Shown: piece by piece, positions 11,026 to 14,014 of the stretch | Numbering within the stretch: position 1 is the first letter of the stretch | Layout of the letters: each line of letters starts with the position of its first letter | Origin: Kiritimatiellia bacterium | GTDB taxonomy: Bacteria; Verrucomicrobiota; Kiritimatiellia; SLAD01 | Assembly: GCA_007128275.1 (NCBI GenBank) | Contig: SKXR01000233.1 | Coordinates: 1-14,014 of the forward strand | Direction: 5' to 3' | Length of the DNA: 14,014 nt | The notes under the pieces: generated by a model | What the model was told of the DNA's origin: nothing | Seen by the model: the letters and a program-made list of their open reading frames with translations, nothing else | Database searches by the model: none | Translations under genes and position numbers: made by a program

Positions 11026-13635
11026 ATGGGCTCTCTTGCTCCCGTGTTCGGGGTCTTGGTGGCCGCGGCCCTATTACTCGGGGCGTATAGCGGTCATGCG
11101 ACATCAACGCCCGCTCAAACCCACTCGATCACCAAGCCACTTGATTCCAAGGTGTCGCGGGAGAAATCGTCGCCCGCGCGGTCTCGTGTTTTTGAGGATG
11201 CGGCGGAACTGTCGGATTTCATCCTATTGCCCGCACCCGGGATGGAAGAGTTTGACTTTCCCGAACCCGGTCTTCTCGAAAAGAGTGCATTGCGTGTGGG
11301 CATTGTGCGTGATGTGCCCGGTCCTTACGAGGTGTCGGAGCGGGTCGGCGCACGTTGGTCCCGCATGCGGGATGCGACCAAAGTGTGGGCGGTCATGGTG
11401 CAGTCGGAAGGCGCGAAGGGCATGCGCGTCAATCTCGCCGGCGCGCATCTGCCCAAGGGAACCCGGATTATGGTGACCAGCCTCGCGAATCCTCATGAGT
11501 CGGTGGGGCCGTATGAGGCGAAGGCTATTCTTGCGGCAGGCGATAACTTTTGGACGGAAACCATTTTCTCCGATGCCGTGGTTTTGGAGTGCCAAGTTCC
11601 CCCGCATGTGGATGAAGGGGAAGTGGCTTTCGATATTGCGCGCGTCGCGCACTTGTTTGTCCCGCTGTCGGACCTGATGAGGCAGGCCAGAGTGGGGAAT
11701 TGCCATAACGATGTGACGTGTGCGGATAGCGACTGGAGGCATGCGGGAAACGGGGTGGCGGGCATCGGATCCATTGGCCAGGCCGGCTGGCTCTGGTGCA
11801 CGGGCACCCTGCTCAACAATACGGCGTCGGATTTCATCGATTACTTTCTCACCGCCCGGCATTGCGTACGGAACCAGAGCGAAGCGGATTCAACGGAATA
11901 CTACTGGTTTTATCAGTCGTCCTTCTGCAACGGGTCCGTTCCGCATCCCGCCACGGTGCCCCGAACGGGTGGTGGAGCGGTGTTCCTGGCAGGAAGGAGC
12001 CGGACGCTGGGCAGTGATTTTGCCCTCTTGCGTTTGCGGCAGTCCACGCCGGGCGGCGTGACCTATGTGGGCTGGACCGCGGCACAGCCCGGCCTGTCGG
12101 CCCCTGTGCGCGGTATCCATCATCCGGACGGTAGCTTTAAGCGAATCAGTTACGGCAGTATCACGGGACAGCCCGGCAATTATTGGCGCGTGGTTTGGTC
12201 ATCCGGTGTGACGGAGCCGGGTAGCAGCGGGAGTCCGTTATTCAATGCGTCTCGCCAAGTGGTCGGCCAATTATGGGGAGGGAGTTCTTCGTGCAGTTCC
12301 CCGTCGGGTCCGGACGAGTATGGCCGTTTTGATGTGACGTTCCCTCTTGTTTCCGAGTGGCTGGACCCGGGGCAGGAACCGGAACCGGGAATCCCGAACG
12401 ACGATTTTGCGGATGCCGTTGCACTCGGAGGGACAAGCGGGCGGATTACGGCAACGAATGTGGGAGCCACGAAAGAGTCCGGCGAGCCGAATCACGCGGG
12501 CAATGCGGGGGGGCGGTCTGTTTGGTGGCGCTGGACGGCGCCCGCGAATGGGCAGGCCACGTTCGACACGTTCGGCAGCAACTTTGATACATTGCTGGCG
12601 GTCTACACCGGCGGTTCGCTCGGAGCCCTTTCGCTGGTGGCGGCCAACGATGATGCCGGCGGCGGATTGCAGAGTCGTGTCTCGTTCACCGCTGTGGCCG
12701 GCGTCGTGTATCGGATTGCGGTGGACGGGTACGGAGGCGCTTCGGGCAATATCACCCTGAACTGGACCTTTGCGGGTGGGGAAGCGGCCGATGTCATCCG
12801 CGTCAACAGCGGCGGTTCCGGGGCGGGAGAGTGGTTATCGGATCGAGGCCACGTTGGACGATCCGCCACCTACCGGGTCTCGCGGGATATCCGGGGCGCG
12901 GGCAATGTCCCCCAGGCCGTGTGGCGTTCCGTGCGTGCCGTGCGCCTGGGGCGGCAACTCAATTATAGTTTCGCCGACATACCGCCGGGGCCCCATCTTG
13001 TCCGGCTTCATTTTTCCGATCCGGTTTCGGCAAGAACCGGCTTTATACGGTTTCACGTGGATCTCGAAGGGATCCGGGTTCTCAGCAATTTTGACGTGTT
13101 CCGTGCGGCCGGTGGCAGGGATCGGGCGTTGATTCGTGAGTTCCCGGTAACGGTGGATGGCAACGGGTTGCAGTTGCGATTCACGCCGACGCGCGGCGCC
13201 GCGTTCATCAACGGGATCGAAATCGTCTCGCAGGGTGCTGCGAGCAAGCCGGCGGCGCAGGAGCGTGCTTTCTTACGGCCTATTGGGGTATGGTCCAGCG
13301 GGGATTGGGATGACGGTCACGGTGCTCGTCGTGCGGTGGATAACGACCCGTCCACCGCATGGATAGGGGATGCGGGTGCTGATCGCTGGTGGTTGGCATG
13401 GGCGTATGAACGGGTGCTTGCGGTGGAGCATGTGCGTGTGATGCATGCGTCTGATTCGGTGCCCCATACGGCGGTTGTCGGAAGCCGGGACGGTCGCACG
13501 TGGTTTCCTGTGGGCGACGTCCACCGCGATGAGCCGGCCTATCTGCGTTATGTATGGATTCGATTCTCGCCCTTGCCTGAAGAGCGCGGGCGCGTACCGC
13601 GGGTCGTGGACATCGCCGTGGACCTTGCGGACTAG
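11026..13635 (+). CDS. Secreted lysyl-endopeptidase-like serine protease with three C-terminal domains
   Basis: From ATG 11026 the product is 869 residues: signal peptide (to about 25), propeptide (about 26-222), S1-type protease (223-445), a pre-peptidase-like beta domain (458-582), a malectin-like domain (588-736) and a discoidin (F5/8 C)-like domain (750-867). The protease matches Achromobacter lysyl endopeptidase: triad H279 (LTARHC), D331 (GSDFALL), S401 (EPGSSGSP), and all six cysteines (226, 232, 258, 280, 301, 423) with matching spacing. D430 aligns with the Asp that selects Lys at P1. The enzyme should cut secreted or environmental proteins after lysine, while the extra domains suggest surface or glycan attachment. 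Start is uncertain: GTG 10981 gives a better charged signal peptide, and ATG 10930 lies inside the promoter. Confidence 0.9.
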   Translation: MGSLAPVFGVLVAAALLLGAYSGHATSTPAQTHSITKPLDSKVSREKSSPARSRVFEDAAELSDFILLPAPGMEEFDFPEPGLLEKSALRVGIVRDVPGPYEVSERVGARWSRMRDATKVWAVMVQSEGAKGMRVNLAGAHLPKGTRIMVTSLANPHESVGPYEAKAILAAGDNFWTETIFSDAVVLECQVPPHVDEGEVAFDIARVAHLFVPLSDLMRQARVGNCHNDVTCADSDWRHAGNGVAGIGSIGQAGWLWCTGTLLNNTASDFIDYFLTARHCVRNQSEADSTEYYWFYQSSFCNGSVPHPATVPRTGGGAVFLAGRSRTLGSDFALLRLRQSTPGGVTYVGWTAAQPGLSAPVRGIHHPDGSFKRISYGSITGQPGNYWRVVWSSGVTEPGSSGSPLFNASRQVVGQLWGGSSSCSSPSGPDEYGRFDVTFPLVSEWLDPGQEPEPGIPNDDFADAVALGGTSGRITATNVGATKESGEPNHAGNAGGRSVWWRWTAPANGQATFDTFGSNFDTLLAVYTGGSLGALSLVAANDDAGGGLQSRVSFTAVAGVVYRIAVDGYGGASGNITLNWTFAGGEAADVIRVNSGGSGAGEWLSDRGHVGRSATYRVSRDIRGAGNVPQAVWRSVRAVRLGRQLNYSFADIPPGPHLVRLHFSDPVSARTGFIRFHVDLEGIRVLSNFDVFRAAGGRDRALIREFPVTVDGNGLQLRFTPTRGAAFINGIEIVSQGAASKPAAQERAFLRPIGVWSSGDWDDGHGARRAVDNDPSTAWIGDAGADRWWLAWAYERVLAVEHVRVMHASDSVPHTAVVGSRDGRTWFPVGDVHRDEPAYLRYVWIRFSPLPEERGRVPRVVDIAVDLAD

Positions 13636-13719
13636 CCTCGTGGCTGTCGGCTTTCTGCGTGTCGGTTCGATTCCCGGGGTTTGGCCATTTTTTACCGAGT
13701 CCCTACCGGATTGATTTCA

Positions 13720-13740
13720 GGCGGGTTCCGCCAATTTTGT
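13720..13740 (+). terminator. Possible terminator of the protease gene
   Basis: A 5 bp stem, ggcgg-gtt-ccgcc (13720-13732), is followed by aattttgt. It is short and lies 85 bp after the stop codon, so it is a weak candidate. Confidence 0.3.
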
Positions 13741-13782
13741 CCCTTATCGTGGAGGGAAAAGAACATTTTTTTCATTTATCTG

Positions 13783-13811
13783 TTGACGGGGAAGCGGATT
13801 TCGGAGATATT
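13783..13811 (+). promoter_or_regulatory. Candidate rRNA-type promoter with A/T-rich upstream element
   Basis: TTGACG (13783-13788) and GATATT (13806-13811) are 17 bp apart. An A/T-rich stretch just upstream (about 13757-13780) resembles an UP element, which is usual for stable-RNA promoters. Confidence 0.5.
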
Positions 13812-13899
13812 TGCTTCACATTGTTGGTACATACAGTTCTTTTACTGGCTCCATTGATGTAATCCCTGTGCTCAGTGGACAGGTGATTTTTGTCTTTAC

Positions 13900-13912
13900 G
13901 TTCTTTGAAAAC
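13900..13912 (+). promoter_or_regulatory. boxA-like antitermination site
   Basis: gttctttgaaaac at 13900-13912 matches the boxA-type sequence found in many bacterial rRNA leaders, where the Nus factors assemble to prevent premature termination. Confidence 0.5.
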
Positions 13913-13931
13913 AGAATAACTCACGATGAAT

Positions 13932-13957
13932 GCACTGCTTCGAACCTGAAGCGGTGC
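13932..13957 (+). other. Leader hairpin 1
   Basis: A 10 bp stem with one G-T pair (13932-13941 with 13948-13957) and a 6-base loop, 20 bp after the boxA-like site. No T-run follows, which suits an RNA-processing or folding role more than termination. Confidence 0.5.
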
Positions 13958-13980
13958 GATTTGTTGGAGCTTGTGTATGG

Positions 13981-13998
13981 GCTCTCAGAAATGAGAGC
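13981..13998 (+). other. Leader hairpin 2 with GAAA tetraloop
   Basis: gctctca-gaaa-tgagagc forms a perfect 7 bp stem capped by a GNRA tetraloop. It is followed by an A-rich single-stranded tail, as is common shortly before the mature 5' end of rRNA. Confidence 0.55.
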
Positions 13999-14014
13999 AA
14001 TAAAAATAGCAAAA

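Larger units (their letters stand above)
13636..14014 (+). other. Non-coding region, probable rRNA operon leader
   Basis: No convincing gene is present in these 379 bases. A weak hairpin followed by AATTTTGT (13720-13740) may end the protease transcript. After it come a promoter (13783-13811), a boxA-like sequence (13900-13912) and two hairpins (13932-13957 and 13981-13998), then an A-rich tail to the window end. Together these resemble the leader before a 16S rRNA gene, whose body would begin beyond base 14014. Confidence 0.5.

Noticed and set aside
13661..13677. GGTTCGATTCCCG resembling a tRNA T-arm
   Set aside because: The flanking bases pair at only two of five stem positions, and no acceptor or anticodon arms can be drawn.
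13659..13862. 67-codon plus-strand open frame after the protease
   Set aside because: It overlaps the putative rRNA promoter and has no ribosome binding site.

Overview
This window looks like part of a moderately GC-rich Gram-negative chromosome. Most genes have weak or unusual ribosome binding sites, several products carry Sec signal peptides, and one is a SurA-like periplasmic protein. The mix of a large-extension ECF sigma factor, secreted beta-propeller, malectin and discoidin-type domains, plus dispersed palindromes, fits the PVC group (Kiritimatiellota/Verrucomicrobiota). That lineage is an inference from pattern familiarity, not a search result.

Layout. Bases 1-2349 (minus strand) hold an ECF42-type sigma factor gene, then a DGPF/YCII gene, then a PhnB-like VOC gene cut by the window edge. 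A sequence matching the ECF42 promoter consensus lies just upstream of the DGPF gene, so the sigma factor probably drives its own neighbours. Bases 2391-3593 (minus) encode a secreted seven-repeat protein read as a seven-bladed beta-propeller. Bases 3805-4494 (minus) encode an exported protein of unknown function. Bases 4787-5457 (minus) are a Phd/YefM antitoxin and PIN toxin pair under a promoter overlapped by a perfect inverted repeat. A short palindromic tandem-repeat element (5514-5578) separates it from an RmlD-like reductase gene (5613-6530, minus).

A plus-strand gene for a membrane-anchored coiled-coil protein (6667-7419) converges on a minus-strand gene for a SurA-like protein (7425-8123). 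Upstream of that are a small secreted protein with a CBM21-like starch/glycogen-binding motif (8198-8635) and a BCCT glycine-betaine-type transporter (8898-10691), both minus. Divergent from the transporter is a large plus-strand gene for a secreted lysyl-endopeptidase-like serine protease with three C-terminal adhesion or sugar-binding-type domains. The last 380 bases carry a strong-looking promoter, a boxA-like sequence and two hairpins, and resemble the leader of an rRNA operon beginning just outside the window.

Most genes are probably single transcription units. The supported functional groups are the sigma-factor regulon, the toxin-antitoxin operon, and a loose set of exported proteins. 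No phage, CRISPR array or insertion sequence transposase is visible.
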